The notes under the pieces: generated by a model
Databases searched by the model: none
Told to the model about the DNA's origin: nothing
Seen by the model: the letters and a program-made list of their open reading frames with translations, nothing else
In this document: piece after piece, positions 21,571 through 31,170 of the stretch
Layout: the number at the start of each line of letters is the position of its first letter
How positions within the stretch are numbered: the first letter of the stretch is position 1
Program-made: the position numbers and the translations under genes
DNA from: Aeromonadales bacterium
GTDB lineage: Bacteria; Pseudomonadota; Gammaproteobacteria; Enterobacterales; Aeromonadaceae
Assembly (NCBI GenBank): GCA_012518835.1
Contig: JAAYRH010000029.1
Coordinates: 1-64,000 of the forward strand
Length of the DNA: 64,000 bases
Direction of reading: 5' to 3'

Positions 21571-22269
21571 ATGATGTTGACCTTATTAGACAATCGACTG
21601 TGGTTTCCTGAACCCTCTCAGGCGCTGCTTGAACCTAATGGCTTATTAGCCGTGGGCGGTGACTTATCACCCGCCCGCTTGTTGCTGGCTTATAAAATGG
21701 GGATTTTTCCTTGGTTTGAGCAAGGCCAGCCGATGCTGTGGTGGTCACCCGATCCGCGCGCGGTATTAGCGCCTGACCAGCTCTACGTCAGCAAAAGCTT
21801 AGCTAAGCTGGCAAGACAAAACCGTTATCGTATTACCCTTAACACCGCGTTTGCTGAGGTGATTAATGCCTGCCGTACGTTACGTGAAGATAATGAAGGA
21901 ACCTGGATCACGCCAGGCATAGAGCAAGCCTATCTTCAGCTTCACCATCAAGGGCATGCCCACTCAGTAGAGGTCTGGCAAGGTAGTGACTTAGTAGCGG
22001 GTTTATACGGCGTCAATATCGGCCGTTTATTTTGCGGAGAGTCGATGTTTCATCGCGTTAATAATGGCTCTAAATTAGCCATGCTAGCCTTATGCCGCCA
22101 CTTTAGTCACCATCAAGGCCAGCTGATTGACTGCCAATTGTCTAATCCACATTTAATGAGTTTAGGGGTGGTGAGCTGGCCAAGAACAGACTTTTTACAA
22201 GCGCTTAATCAGTTACAGCATCAATCTCTTAGCGAGCATTGCTGGCAGCCAAGGAGGCTTACACTATGA
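21571..22269 (+). CDS. aat: Leucyl/phenylalanyl-tRNA-protein transferase
   Basis: Aat adds Leu or Phe from aminoacyl-tRNA to proteins with N-terminal Lys or Arg, making them N-end-rule substrates for ClpS-ClpAP. The 232-residue protein shows the family's NGLLAVGGDLSPARLL, YKMGIFPWFEQGQP, WWSPDPRAVL and GLYGVNIGRLFCGESMF motifs. The double ATG start has little Shine-Dalgarno, and translation may be coupled to the RHH gene ending six bases before. Its stop overlaps the bpt start (ATGA). Confidence 0.96.
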   Translation: MMLTLLDNRLWFPEPSQALLEPNGLLAVGGDLSPARLLLAYKMGIFPWFEQGQPMLWWSPDPRAVLAPDQLYVSKSLAKLARQNRYRITLNTAFAEVINACRTLREDNEGTWITPGIEQAYLQLHHQGHAHSVEVWQGSDLVAGLYGVNIGRLFCGESMFHRVNNGSKLAMLALCRHFSHHQGQLIDCQLSNPHLMSLGVVSWPRTDFLQALNQLQHQSLSEHCWQPRRLTL

Positions 22270-22970
22270 AGTCTATTAGCCTTAAAGTGGGCTTAACTCC
22301 GCCCCACGATTGCCAATACTTACCTAATCGACAAGAGCAGTTATTAGTATTGTTAGATGAAACGCTGCTGTCTCCTACTGGCTATGAGCCGTTACTCAGT
22401 GCGGGTTTTCGCCGTAGTGGTAGTGATGTGTACCGGCCACGCTGTGCCACTTGTAATGCCTGCCAGTCGCTGCGCTTAGCTCCAAGTCAATTTAAAGCCA
22501 GTCGTAGCCAAAAGCGCATTCTGCGCCTCAATCGTGATATAAAAATACACGTGGCGCGCGAGGACAAACCAGAGTATTTTCACCTATACGAGCGCTATAT
22601 TAATCAGCGCCATCAAGACGGTGCCATGTACCCCGCAAGCCACGCGCAATATGCCAGCTTTGTGCTATGTGAGTGGCTTAGTCCACTCTTTATCGAGTGT
22701 TGGCTCGATGATAACTTAGTGGCCGTGGCGGTAACCGATGAGCTTAGCCAAGCGCTAAGTGCTATCTATACTTTTTATGAACCCAGTCTTTCACATCGCT
22801 CTTTAGGTACCTTTGCGATTTTAAGTCAGATACAATTAGGCATAGAATTAAATAAACACTGGCTTTATCTTGGCTACCAAGTCGATGATTGCCAGAAAAT
22901 GAATTACAAACAACACTTTCGCCCTCACCAACGTTTTATTGCCGGTCAATGGCAAGAAACGAACAACTGA
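22266..22970 (+). CDS. bpt: Aspartate/glutamate leucyltransferase (Bpt/Ate family)
   Basis: Bpt transfers Leu to proteins beginning with Asp or Glu, extending the bacterial N-end rule; enterobacteria such as E. coli lack it, while Vibrio and relatives keep it. The 234-residue protein has the N-terminal cysteine motif CATCNACQSLR with an earlier Cys (HDCQYLP), FRRSGSDVYRPRC, and the GNAT-like end GYQVDDCQKMNYK. AAGGAGG lies well placed before the ATG at 22266, overlapping the aat stop by four bases. Together with aat, clpS and clpA it completes the pathway in one neighbourhood. Confidence 0.93.
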   Translation: MKSISLKVGLTPPHDCQYLPNRQEQLLVLLDETLLSPTGYEPLLSAGFRRSGSDVYRPRCATCNACQSLRLAPSQFKASRSQKRILRLNRDIKIHVAREDKPEYFHLYERYINQRHQDGAMYPASHAQYASFVLCEWLSPLFIECWLDDNLVAVAVTDELSQALSAIYTFYEPSLSHRSLGTFAILSQIQLGIELNKHWLYLGYQVDDCQKMNYKQHFRPHQRFIAGQWQETNN

Positions 22971-23037
22971 GGTGTGGAAACTTTACACTGACGGCGAAAT
23001 ACGGCATGATCGCTGCCGCTTTTATTGCCTGTGTTAA

Positions 23038-23268
<231 letters not shown>

Positions 23269-23367
23269 CCCACCCTATTACCCAAGCTGCAAAGAGGATA
23301 GCCTCTTAACGCTAAGCTATTGGGTAGATTGCACCTTTACGTTCTACTTGGCATTTGCCTCTTGAAT

Positions 23368-23395
23368 AAAAATGCCTAGCACAGGTGCTAGGCAT
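23368..23395 (-). terminator. Terminator of clpA
   Basis: A 10-base stem (23372-23381 with 23386-23395, ATGCCTAGCA/TGCTAGGCAT) with loop CAGG is followed on the minus strand by TTTTTATTC. It lies 29 bp past the clpA stop. Confidence 0.85.
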
Positions 23396-23423
23396 AAAAG
23401 TAGTGCAATCCTGTGGGCTCAGT

Positions 23424-25679
23424 TTAGTGAGCTAAGGATGCTTCCGATTGATAGTCAAAATGCAGCTTGTTCTTTTTCAACGTCACTTTAACTGAGCCGC
23501 CACTAACCAGTTCGCCAAACAGCAACTCGTTAGCCAGCGGCTTCTTCAAGTGCTCTTGGATCACCCGCCCCATCGGACGTGCGCCCATCGCTTTGTCGTA
23601 GCCTTTTTCTGCTAACCAATTGCGAGCCGGCTCGCTCACTTCCATCGATACTCCTTTCGCATCTAGCTGCGCCTGTAGCTCGACAATAAACTTATCTACC
23701 ACCTGATAAATCACTTCCATGCTCAAATGGTTGAACCAAATAATATGATCGAGTCGGTTTCTAAACTCCGGCGAGAAAGTACGGTTGATTTCAATCATGG
23801 CATCAGGGCTGTGATCTTGTTGCTGGAAACCAATCGACTTACGTACCGTTTCTTGTACGCCCGCATTCGTGGTCATCACTAAGATCACATTTCTAAAGTC
23901 AGCCTTGCGACCATTATTATCGGTCAAGGTGCCATTATCCATCACTTGCAATAACAGATTAAACACATCGGGGTGCGCTTTTTCAATCTCATCTAGCAAG
24001 ACCACTGCATGAGGATGCTTGATCACCGCATCAGTAAGTAGCCCTCCTTGATCAAAGCCCACATAGCCGGGCGGCGCACCAATCAAGCGCGACACAGTAT
24101 GCGACTCCATGTATTCCGACATATCAAAACGCACCAGCTCAATACCTAGCACGCGCGCCAGCTGCTGGGTGACTTCGGTTTTACCGACGCCAGTGGGGCC
24201 AGCAAATAAGAAGGAGCCAATGGGACGATTTTCATGACCCAGTCCTGAGCGGCTTAAGCGGATCGCATCGGTCAGCACATCAATAGAATGATCTTGACCA
24301 AACACCACCATCTTTAGCTTCGACTCTAAGGTACGCAGCGCTTCTTTATCGGAGCTTGACACCGACTTTTCGGGAATACGGGCAATTTTTGCTACTATCG
24401 CTTCAATATCACCGACGCCAATGGTTTTTTTGCGCCGCGACGGAGGCAGCATGCGTACTCGCGCACCCGCTTCATCAATCACGTCAATGGCTTTATCAGG
24501 CAAGTAGCGATCGTTAATGTATTTAGCCGACAGTTCAGCCGCCGCTTTAAGCGCTGGGTTGGTGTAGCGCACATCATGATGTGACTCATAACGGCTCTTT
24601 AAACCCACCAGTATTTTAGTGGTATCTTCTACCGAAGGTTCAGCGATATCGATCTTTTGAAAGCGACGGGCTAACGCGCGGTCTTTTTCAAAGATCTGGC
24701 TGTATTCTTGGTAAGTAGTTGAGCCCATGCAGCGAATTTGTCCGCTGGATAACATCGGCTTAAGTAAGTTTGCAGCATCTAGTTGGCCACCCGAAGCGGC
24801 ACCTGCCCCGATAATGGTATGAATTTCATCAATAAATAAAATAGCCCCCTTTTGCTTTTCAAACTGCTTAAGCACCGCTTTAAAGCGTTTTTCAAAGTCA
24901 CCACGATATTTAGTGCCAGCGAGCAAGGCACCAATATCTAAAGAGAAAATGGTGCTGTCTGCAATAATCTCGGGCACGGTCTCGTGCACAATACGATAGG
25001 CGAGCCCTTCAGCAATGGCCGTTTTACCCACCCCCGCTTCCCCAACTAATAGAGGGTTATTTTTACGACGGCGACATAACACTTGAATGGCTCGATTTAC
25101 TTCATGGTCGCGCCCAATTAAGGGGTCTATCTGGCCGTCTTTTACCTTTTGATTAAGGTTAATAACAAAGCCTTCCGTTTGGTTGGCGGCTGCTTCTTCA
25201 TCACCTTCATTTTGCGGCATAGCGGAGCCCTCCTCCTCTTGGCCATCTTTACGTACACCATGGGATAAGAAGTTCACTACATCTAACCGGCTAATGTTGA
25301 CCTTTTTTAGTAAGTAAGCCGCTTGCGACTCTTGCTCACTAAAGATGGCGACTAACACATTGGCACCGCTCACTTCCGCATTACCAGAAGATTGCACATG
25401 AAACACTGCTCGCTGTAACACTCTTTGAAAACCTAAGGTGGGCTGGGTTTCAATTTCATGCTCACCAGCGGGGATCAAAGGCGTGGTCTGTTCAATAAAC
25501 AGACGGATTTCGCGGGTAAGTTGTTCTAAGTCTGCGCCACAAGCCAACAAGGCCTCTTTGGCAGCAGGGTTATTTAACAAGGCAAGTAGCAGGTGCTCCA
25601 CCGTCATGAACTCATGGCGAGCCTGGCGTGCTTCATTGAACGCTTCATTCAACGTGCTCTCAAGATCTTTGTTCAACAT
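23424..25679 (-). CDS. clpA: ATP-dependent Clp protease ATP-binding subunit ClpA
   Basis: ClpA is the hexameric unfoldase that feeds substrates, including ssrA-tagged and N-end-rule proteins, to ClpP. The 751-residue protein has a ClpN repeat domain (1-145), D1 with GEAGVGKTAI and the pore loop KYRGDFEKR, and D2 with GPTGVGKTEV, LLDEIEKAHPD and GARPMGR. The ClpP-binding loop is present as the IGFQ type sequence (KSIGFQQQ). I start at 25679 (MLNKDLE) five bases after GGGGAGG. A GTG two codons upstream lies inside that ribosome site. clpS precedes it by 48 bp. Confidence 0.97.
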   Translation of the reverse strand: MLNKDLESTLNEAFNEARQARHEFMTVEHLLLALLNNPAAKEALLACGADLEQLTREIRLFIEQTTPLIPAGEHEIETQPTLGFQRVLQRAVFHVQSSGNAEVSGANVLVAIFSEQESQAAYLLKKVNISRLDVVNFLSHGVRKDGQEEEGSAMPQNEGDEEAAANQTEGFVINLNQKVKDGQIDPLIGRDHEVNRAIQVLCRRRKNNPLLVGEAGVGKTAIAEGLAYRIVHETVPEIIADSTIFSLDIGALLAGTKYRGDFEKRFKAVLKQFEKQKGAILFIDEIHTIIGAGAASGGQLDAANLLKPMLSSGQIRCMGSTTYQEYSQIFEKDRALARRFQKIDIAEPSVEDTTKILVGLKSRYESHHDVRYTNPALKAAAELSAKYINDRYLPDKAIDVIDEAGARVRMLPPSRRKKTIGVGDIEAIVAKIARIPEKSVSSSDKEALRTLESKLKMVVFGQDHSIDVLTDAIRLSRSGLGHENRPIGSFLFAGPTGVGKTEVTQQLARVLGIELVRFDMSEYMESHTVSRLIGAPPGYVGFDQGGLLTDAVIKHPHAVVLLDEIEKAHPDVFNLLLQVMDNGTLTDNNGRKADFRNVILVMTTNAGVQETVRKSIGFQQQDHSPDAMIEINRTFSPEFRNRLDHIIWFNHLSMEVIYQVVDKFIVELQAQLDAKGVSMEVSEPARNWLAEKGYDKAMGARPMGRVIQEHLKKPLANELLFGELVSGGSVKVTLKKNKLHFDYQSEASLAH

Positions 25680-25727
25680 AGGCACCTCCCCTAAAAACTT
25701 GGCTGTCCCGTTGCGGCGGGTGTTTAC

Positions 25728-26045
25728 TTATGCTTGCTCCATACTACACAACAGTGGATGTTCGTGTAGCCGAGAATACTGATTAACTTGCGCTACTTTG
25801 GTTTCTGCGATCTCGGCGGTATACACACCACAAACACCTTTACCTTGATAGTGCACCGCCATCATGACTTGGGTGGCTTTTTCTTCATCCATCGCAAAGA
25901 AAGTTTGTAACACCTCCACTACAAAGTCCATGGGAGTATAATCATCGTTATTCAAGATAACTTTGTACATAGGCGGGGGTTGCAGCGCAACTTGTTCCGC
26001 CTCTTTTAACGGATCACCAGGTTGCTGGTGTGGACTACTACTCAT
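25728..26045 (-). CDS. clpS: ClpS adaptor protein
   Basis: ClpS recognises N-terminal Leu, Phe, Tyr or Trp and hands such proteins to ClpA. The 105-residue protein has a flexible N-terminal tail (about 1-24) and the folded core with [20 protein letters not shown], the Asn/Asp residues that bind the free amino terminus, and [20 protein letters not shown]. It starts an operon with clpA. Divergent placement from cspD matches enterobacteria. Confidence 0.97.
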   Translation of the reverse strand: MSSSPHQQPGDPLKEAEQVALQPPPMYKVILNNDDYTPMDFVVEVLQTFFAMDEEKATQVMMAVHYQGKGVCGVYTAEIAETKVAQVNQYSRLHEHPLLCSMEQA

Positions 26046-26417
26046 ATTTTCACTCTAAATCACAGTTCCTGACGCTACAACTAGTGTACCTACTTAGGTA
26101 TCTTTAAGGCATCCCTCAAGATGTTCTCTTTTACTACTCACAGGATATCAGGAACTCACTAACACGTCTTACCTTCACACTACCCCTTAGTGAGAAGCTG
26201 TCAAGAGACAGAGAAGCTTGATTGTGTAGTTGTTTGACTAAAGTGTGCCTTTAGTTACTATTACGTTAATCGCATTAACTTACTTAGCTGAAGTTTACTG
26301 CGAAAAACAACTATTTTTGATTAAAGATAGTGAGCTGAAATATAAATCAGTACTGGGACTAGTCTAGTTTATAGATGCAGTCTTGTTGAGGATGTTTGAG
26401 CACTAAGGGATGCAATA
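26046..26417. other. clpS-cspD divergent intergenic region, no gene recognised
   Basis: The 372-bp gap is AT-rich and must hold promoters for clpS-clpA and cspD. In E. coli the same gap is shorter. I see weak inverted sequence around TAGTTGTTTGACTAAAGTGTGCCTTTAGTTACTA (26228-26261) but no convincing RNA gene, riboswitch or open frame. Confidence 0.35.
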
Positions 26418-26630
26418 ATGAAGACGATCGGTACGGTGAAGTGGTTTAATAATGCAAAAGGATTTGGCTTTATTTGCCCTCAAGAAGGGGGTGATGATGT
26501 TTTTGCCCACTTTTCAACAATTGAAATGGACGGCTATCGCACCTTAAAAGCGGGTCAACTCGTGCAATATAAAATAGAGCAAGGGCCTAAGGGGCATCAT
26601 GCCACTCATATCCGACCTGCCGACGAATAA
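26418..26630 (+). CDS. cspD: Cold-shock-like protein CspD
   Basis: CspD is a stationary-phase single-strand DNA/RNA-binding protein reported to inhibit replication. The 70-residue product has one cold-shock domain: TVKWFNNAKGFGFICP (RNP1 KGFGFI), DDVFAHFS (RNP2 VFAHF) and VQYKIEQGPKGHHATHI. Position divergent from clpS, and the acidic CspD-type end, favour CspD over a true CspA homologue. A terminator follows before glnD. Confidence 0.94.
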   Translation: MKTIGTVKWFNNAKGFGFICPQEGGDDVFAHFSTIEMDGYRTLKAGQLVQYKIEQGPKGHHATHIRPADE

Positions 26631-26655
26631 GAGCAAGATATCGACTCGTTAAGAT

Positions 26656-26683
26656 AAGGCGCTACGGCGCCTTTGTTGTTTTT
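26656..26683 (+). terminator. Terminator of cspD
   Basis: A seven-base stem AAGGCGC/GCGCCTT (26656-26662 with 26667-26673) with loop TACG is followed by TGTTGTTTTT. Confidence 0.8.
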
Positions 26684-26699
26684 AAAGGAGCTTATATTA

Positions 26700-29336
26700 A
26701 TGCACAACCCTCTGCTGGCCCCTGCCCTCTATGCCCCTAGTGAGCTGACCTTAGCCCAGTGCAAAGCTATTACCGCCCACTTGCAAGACTGGCTGGCAAC
26801 ACGCTTTAGCGCCGGTGACGATATTATGGAGCTGGTCACGCTGCGCTCCCAACATATGGATCAATTGCTGACCGGTTTGTGGCAGCACTTTGGCCTTGAT
26901 GAAATCACCGATTTAGCCTTAGTGGCGGTAGGCGGCTATGGACGAGGCGAGCTGCACCCCTATTCAGATATCGACTTGCTTATCTTAACCAATGGCTTAA
27001 TCAACAGCGTAAGAGACGAGCGCATTGGCGCTTTTATTACTCGACTGTGGGATCTGCATTTAGAGGTGGGGCATAGCGTGCGCTCTATTGCCCAATGTGT
27101 GGAGCAAGGTGCACACGATGTCACAGTGGCTACTAATTTAATTGAAGCACGAATGATCACTGGCTGTTATCAGCAGTTTTCGGCGCTGTTGGCGGCCACG
27201 GAGCCCGATAGTTTCTGGCCCAGTCAGGCCTTTTTTGAAGCCAAGCGCCAAGAGCAAATACAGCGCCATGCCCAGTATCAAGACACCAGCTACAAATTAG
27301 AGCCGGATATTAAAAATAGTCCTGGTGGCCTTAGAGACATTCAAACTATAAGCTGGGTCACTCGGCGCCACTTTGGCGCCACCACCTTAAGTGAAATGGT
27401 CAGTCACGACTTTCTTACTGAAGAAGAATATAAAGAGTTACTCAATTGTCAGAACTTTTTATGGCAGCTGCGTTTTGCGCTACATATGGCCAGCCATAAG
27501 GCCGACAATCGTTTATTATTTGATCGCCAACGAGCAGTAGCTACCGCGTTGGGCTATGCCGGCGAAGGCAATGAGCCCATCGAGCAGATGATGAAACATT
27601 TCTATCAAACCGTACGCCGAGTAGGCGAGCTGAATGAAATGTTATTACAATTATTTGATGAGGCTATTTTAGGGCATATCGCTATGGATGTGACCGATAT
27701 TGATGATGAGTTTCGCCGGCGCGGCACCTTAATTGATACCATAGATACCCAATTATTTATGCGCCAGCCCGCCGCTATCTTACGGTTATTTTATCATCTG
27801 GCCCATGATCCGCAGCTCACCGGAATTTATTCCAGCACCTTGCGCCAACTCAGAGATGCGCGGCGTGAGCTCACCACCTATCTACAACAAGACTCTGACT
27901 GTCGACGCTTATTTATTCAGCTATTACGCCATCCGCAGGGCATCGGCTTAGCGTTTACCCTAATGCATCGTTATGGAATATTAGCAGCTTATTTTCCCCA
28001 ATGGAGCCAAGTGGTTGGCCAAATGCAGTTTGATATGTTTCATGCCTATCCAGTGGATGAACATACCCACCGCGTGCTAAAGCATATTTATTATTTTCGC
28101 CACCCCGATGCAAAACGCAGTCATCCCGAATGTTTTGCCACTTACCGTCGCTTGCGCAAGCCCGAACTACTACATTTAGCCGCCCTATTTCATGATATTG
28201 CCAAAGGCCGCGGTGGCGATCATTCTGAGCTTGGTGCAGTTGATGCACTGGATTTTTGCTTAGCGCACGACCTAGATAAATCCGATGCGCGCTTAGTGGC
28301 TTGGCTAGTACAGCACCATTTATTGATGTCGGTAACCGCTCAACGTCGTGATATCTACGACCCTGAAATCATCAGCGACTTCGCTAAACAGGTGAGAGAT
28401 GAACAGCGGCTGGATTTATTATATTTGCTCACCGTCGCCGACATTAGTGCCACTAACGATAATCTGTGGAATGACTGGAAAGCCACCTTATTACGAGAAT
28501 TGTATTTCGCTACCCAAAAAGCGCTGCGTCGGGGCTTAGAAAACCCACCAGACTTACGCTTGCGGATCCGCGAAAACCAGCAACAGGCTCAACTTATTCT
28601 AGCTCAGCTCACTACTGAGCCAAGTGCTATTAAGTCGTTATGGGCACGTTTTCCTGCCGACTATTTCTTACGCCACACCCCAGAGCAAATCGCTTGGCAT
28701 TGTCGGCATATCTTAGCTCACCCCGATCCCAGCACGCCTTTGGTGCAAATTAGCCAGCAACCGGGGCGCGGCGGCAGTGAACTGTTTATTTACTGTCCCG
28801 ACTCCCCTAATTTATTTGGTAGAGTCGCGGCTGCCTTAGACCAAAAAAACCTCACTATTCACGATGCGCAAATCATGACTTCTAAAGATGGGTATGCCCT
28901 CGATACCTTTATTGTGCTTGAGCCGGACGGCCAACCGGTGAGTGGCGATCGCCTGAGTGAACTGTGTGAGCGGTTAAGTGAGGTATTAATGAGTGCCAGC
29001 GCCCCAAAAGTTCGTATTCGTCCACCCTCTCGGCGCCACCGTGAATTTACGGTACCCACTCAAGTTAATTACTTACGTCCTCTGCAGCCCAGTAAGCGCA
29101 CCTTAATGGAACTGGTGGCGTTAGACACGCCAGGGCTGCTAGCGCGGATTGGCAGCGTGTTTAGTCGACTGTCGCTTAACTTACATGCTGCTAAAATTAC
29201 CACCATCGGTGAGCGAGTCGAAGACTTTTTTAGTTTAACGAATAACGAACACCAGCCTCTTACCGACGCACAGCAGCAGCAATTAAGAGACGAAATTATT
29301 GCCGAGCTTAAAAAAGGCGAAATTAGTCCCCCATAA
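26700..29336 (+). CDS. glnD: Bifunctional uridylyltransferase/uridylyl-removing enzyme GlnD
   Basis: GlnD senses glutamine and adds or removes UMP on PII proteins, setting nitrogen regulation. The 878-residue protein has the nucleotidyltransferase domain (GGYGRGELHPYSDIDLLIL, near residues 80-98), the PII-uridylyl helical segment (SPGGLRDIQTISWVTRRHF), an HD domain for removal (HLAALFHDIAKGRGGDHS) and two ACT domains at the end (ELFIYCPDSPNLFGRVAAAL; VALDTPGLLARIGSVF). I start at 26700, 8-9 bases after AAAGGAG; nine codons further up are open but lie over the ribosome site and the cspD terminator. It stands alone. Confidence 0.96.
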   Translation: MHNPLLAPALYAPSELTLAQCKAITAHLQDWLATRFSAGDDIMELVTLRSQHMDQLLTGLWQHFGLDEITDLALVAVGGYGRGELHPYSDIDLLILTNGLINSVRDERIGAFITRLWDLHLEVGHSVRSIAQCVEQGAHDVTVATNLIEARMITGCYQQFSALLAATEPDSFWPSQAFFEAKRQEQIQRHAQYQDTSYKLEPDIKNSPGGLRDIQTISWVTRRHFGATTLSEMVSHDFLTEEEYKELLNCQNFLWQLRFALHMASHKADNRLLFDRQRAVATALGYAGEGNEPIEQMMKHFYQTVRRVGELNEMLLQLFDEAILGHIAMDVTDIDDEFRRRGTLIDTIDTQLFMRQPAAILRLFYHLAHDPQLTGIYSSTLRQLRDARRELTTYLQQDSDCRRLFIQLLRHPQGIGLAFTLMHRYGILAAYFPQWSQVVGQMQFDMFHAYPVDEHTHRVLKHIYYFRHPDAKRSHPECFATYRRLRKPELLHLAALFHDIAKGRGGDHSELGAVDALDFCLAHDLDKSDARLVAWLVQHHLLMSVTAQRRDIYDPEIISDFAKQVRDEQRLDLLYLLTVADISATNDNLWNDWKATLLRELYFATQKALRRGLENPPDLRLRIRENQQQAQLILAQLTTEPSAIKSLWARFPADYFLRHTPEQIAWHCRHILAHPDPSTPLVQISQQPGRGGSELFIYCPDSPNLFGRVAAALDQKNLTIHDAQIMTSKDGYALDTFIVLEPDGQPVSGDRLSELCERLSEVLMSASAPKVRIRPPSRRHREFTVPTQVNYLRPLQPSKRTLMELVALDTPGLLARIGSVFSRLSLNLHAAKITTIGERVEDFFSLTNNEHQPLTDAQQQQLRDEIIAELKKGEISPP

Positions 29337-29421
29337 AGGTTAACACCTTAGTGACCTTTTTCTGTTATTCTACGGGCACGCCTTATGCGCGCCCTCCTTT
29401 ATCGACTATCAAGAGCCTGTT

Positions 29422-30798
29422 GTGACCAATACTGAATTTTCCACCCTGTCGCTGGATCCTGAGCTGATCGCCAACCTGACCAGTTTAGAATATACCCGCA
29501 TGACTCCAATTCAAGCCCAAAGCTTGCCATTACTACTGACCGGCAAAGACGTGATTGCCCAAGCCAGTACCGGTAGCGGCAAAACCGTAGCCTTTGGTTT
29601 AAGCCTATTAGCACGTCTCGATGTCAGCCAGCTTAGTGTGCAAAGCATGGTGATTTGCCCTACCCGTGAGCTGGCCGATCAGGTGGCGCGTGAATTGCGC
29701 CGCTTGGCGCGCGCCATGGCTAACGTTAAGTTAGTGGTGCTGTGCGGCGGCTCGCCTACCGCAGCACAAAGCGAGTCGTTATCCTTTGGCGCTCATATCG
29801 TGGTCGGCACGCCGGGGCGGATGCTAAAACACCTAGAACAAGGCAGCTTAGATATTAGCGCCTTAAACACCTTGGTATTAGATGAAGCAGATCGCATGCT
29901 CGAGATGGGCTTTGCCGAAGATATTCAGCGGGTGGTGGCTTTTGCTCCCAAACAACGCCAAACCCTGCTTTTTTCTGCCACTTACCCTGAAGGCATTGCT
30001 GAACTAAGTCGAGGTCTGCAACAACAGCCAACGCGCCTTAGTGTGGCTGATACTCAACAAAGTGAAAATATCGTACAGCTGCTATTTGAGGTTTCGCCGC
30101 ACCTGCGCAAGCAAGCACTGGCGACCTTATTAGGTCATTATGCGCCCCGCTCCTGTGTAGTATTTTGTAATACCAAGCGCGCTTGCCAAGAAGTGGCCGA
30201 GTACCTCAATGAATTGGGGTTTGGCGCCTTGGCGCTTAATGGTGATTTAGAGCAACGAGAGCGCGATCAAGTGCTGATCCGCTTTACTAATGGCAGTGCT
30301 ACTATTTTAGTGGCCACCGATGTGGCAGCACGCGGCTTAGATATTAAAGAGCTCGCCTGTGTAATTAACTTTGACATTACCCCCGACCCCGAAGTGCATG
30401 TACATCGCATGGGCCGTACCGGACGCGCTGGGCAACAAGGCTTAGCATTAAGCCTATATAGCCCGCAAGAAGCTTACCGTGTGGGGCTAATAGAAGACTA
30501 TCAAGATGCGCCGATTGTACAGGGTACCTTAAGTGAATTAACAAACAAGGTGGCACCGATAGTACCTGATATGGTGACCTTAAATATTGCCGGTGGCCGA
30601 AAAAGTAAAATTCGCGCTGGGGATATTTTAGGCGCCCTAACCAAAGAAGCCGGTATTAGTGGCGAACAGGTGGGCAAAATTGATATCTCAGAAATGCAAT
30701 CGTATGTGGCCGTGCATCGAGATGTAGCAAAACAGGCCCTTAAACACTTACAGCAAGGTAAAATTAAAGGTCGCATTGTGAGAGTGCGCCAAATCTAA
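29422..30798 (+). CDS. dbpA: ATP-dependent RNA helicase DbpA
   Basis: DbpA is a DEAD-box helicase stimulated by hairpin 92 of 23S rRNA and works in 50S assembly. The 458-residue protein begins at GTG with the Q motif YTRMTPIQAQSLPLLL, then ASTGSGKTVAF (Walker A), PTRELADQV, TPGRM, LDEADRML, SATYP, and the helicase C domain ending in HRMGRTGRAG. A specific RNA-binding domain (about 385-458, TLNIAGGRKSKIRAGDILGAL) distinguishes DbpA from other DEAD-box proteins. No obvious Shine-Dalgarno precedes the GTG. Confidence 0.95.
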   Translation: MTNTEFSTLSLDPELIANLTSLEYTRMTPIQAQSLPLLLTGKDVIAQASTGSGKTVAFGLSLLARLDVSQLSVQSMVICPTRELADQVARELRRLARAMANVKLVVLCGGSPTAAQSESLSFGAHIVVGTPGRMLKHLEQGSLDISALNTLVLDEADRMLEMGFAEDIQRVVAFAPKQRQTLLFSATYPEGIAELSRGLQQQPTRLSVADTQQSENIVQLLFEVSPHLRKQALATLLGHYAPRSCVVFCNTKRACQEVAEYLNELGFGALALNGDLEQRERDQVLIRFTNGSATILVATDVAARGLDIKELACVINFDITPDPEVHVHRMGRTGRAGQQGLALSLYSPQEAYRVGLIEDYQDAPIVQGTLSELTNKVAPIVPDMVTLNIAGGRKSKIRAGDILGALTKEAGISGEQVGKIDISEMQSYVAVHRDVAKQALKHLQQGKIKGRIVRVRQI

Positions 30799-30802
30799 TT
30801 TT

Positions 30803-30836
30803 CACAAAAGGGGGCTGAGACTGGTCCCCTTTTGTG
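30803..30836 (+). terminator. Probable terminator of dbpA
   Basis: CACAAAAGGGG (30803-30813) pairs with CCCCTTTTGTG (30826-30836) around a 12-base loop, five bases past the dbpA stop. The T-run is inside the stem, so efficiency is uncertain. Confidence 0.6.
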
Positions 30837-30846
30837 CTGTGATCGT

Positions 30847-31128
30847 TTACTGCTTACCCCAAGCGCGGTCATTATAGTGGCGATGAATGTAGTTGATTTT
30901 ATCCATAAACTGACTTTTTTGGCGCTCATTTTCATACTCAAAATCAAAGCTTTGATGAAAATTTAATTGCAACGTCACCACCCCGTCCGTTAAAAACACA
31001 CTATATCCATCAAAGTCGCTGCTGGCGATAATGCCATCTAGTCGATGTCCATCCTCGGTGGGCGTACCAAAGCGGCGAATTTTATCAAATACTTCTAATA
31101 CCACTTTGTTATTCAACTCAGTTTCCAT
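30847..31128 (-). CDS. DUF3081 family protein
   Basis: A 93-residue soluble protein with the pattern LEVFDKIRRFGTPTEDGHRL, DGIIASSDFDGYSVFLTDG and FHQSFDFEYENERQKSQFM found in DUF3081 proteins of Vibrio/Shewanella/Aeromonas-type bacteria. Its function is unknown. I start at 31128, where GAGGAGG lies seven bases upstream; the frame stays open to 31155 without a ribosome site. It lies 42 bp downstream of the SLC13 transporter on the same strand and may be cotranscribed. Confidence 0.75.
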   Translation of the reverse strand: METELNNKVVLEVFDKIRRFGTPTEDGHRLDGIIASSDFDGYSVFLTDGVVTLQLNFHQSFDFEYENERQKSQFMDKINYIHRHYNDRAWGKQ

Positions 31129-31170
31129 GACTGCCTCCTCGGTTGCATATTTCACTGACTAGCCCCTTTA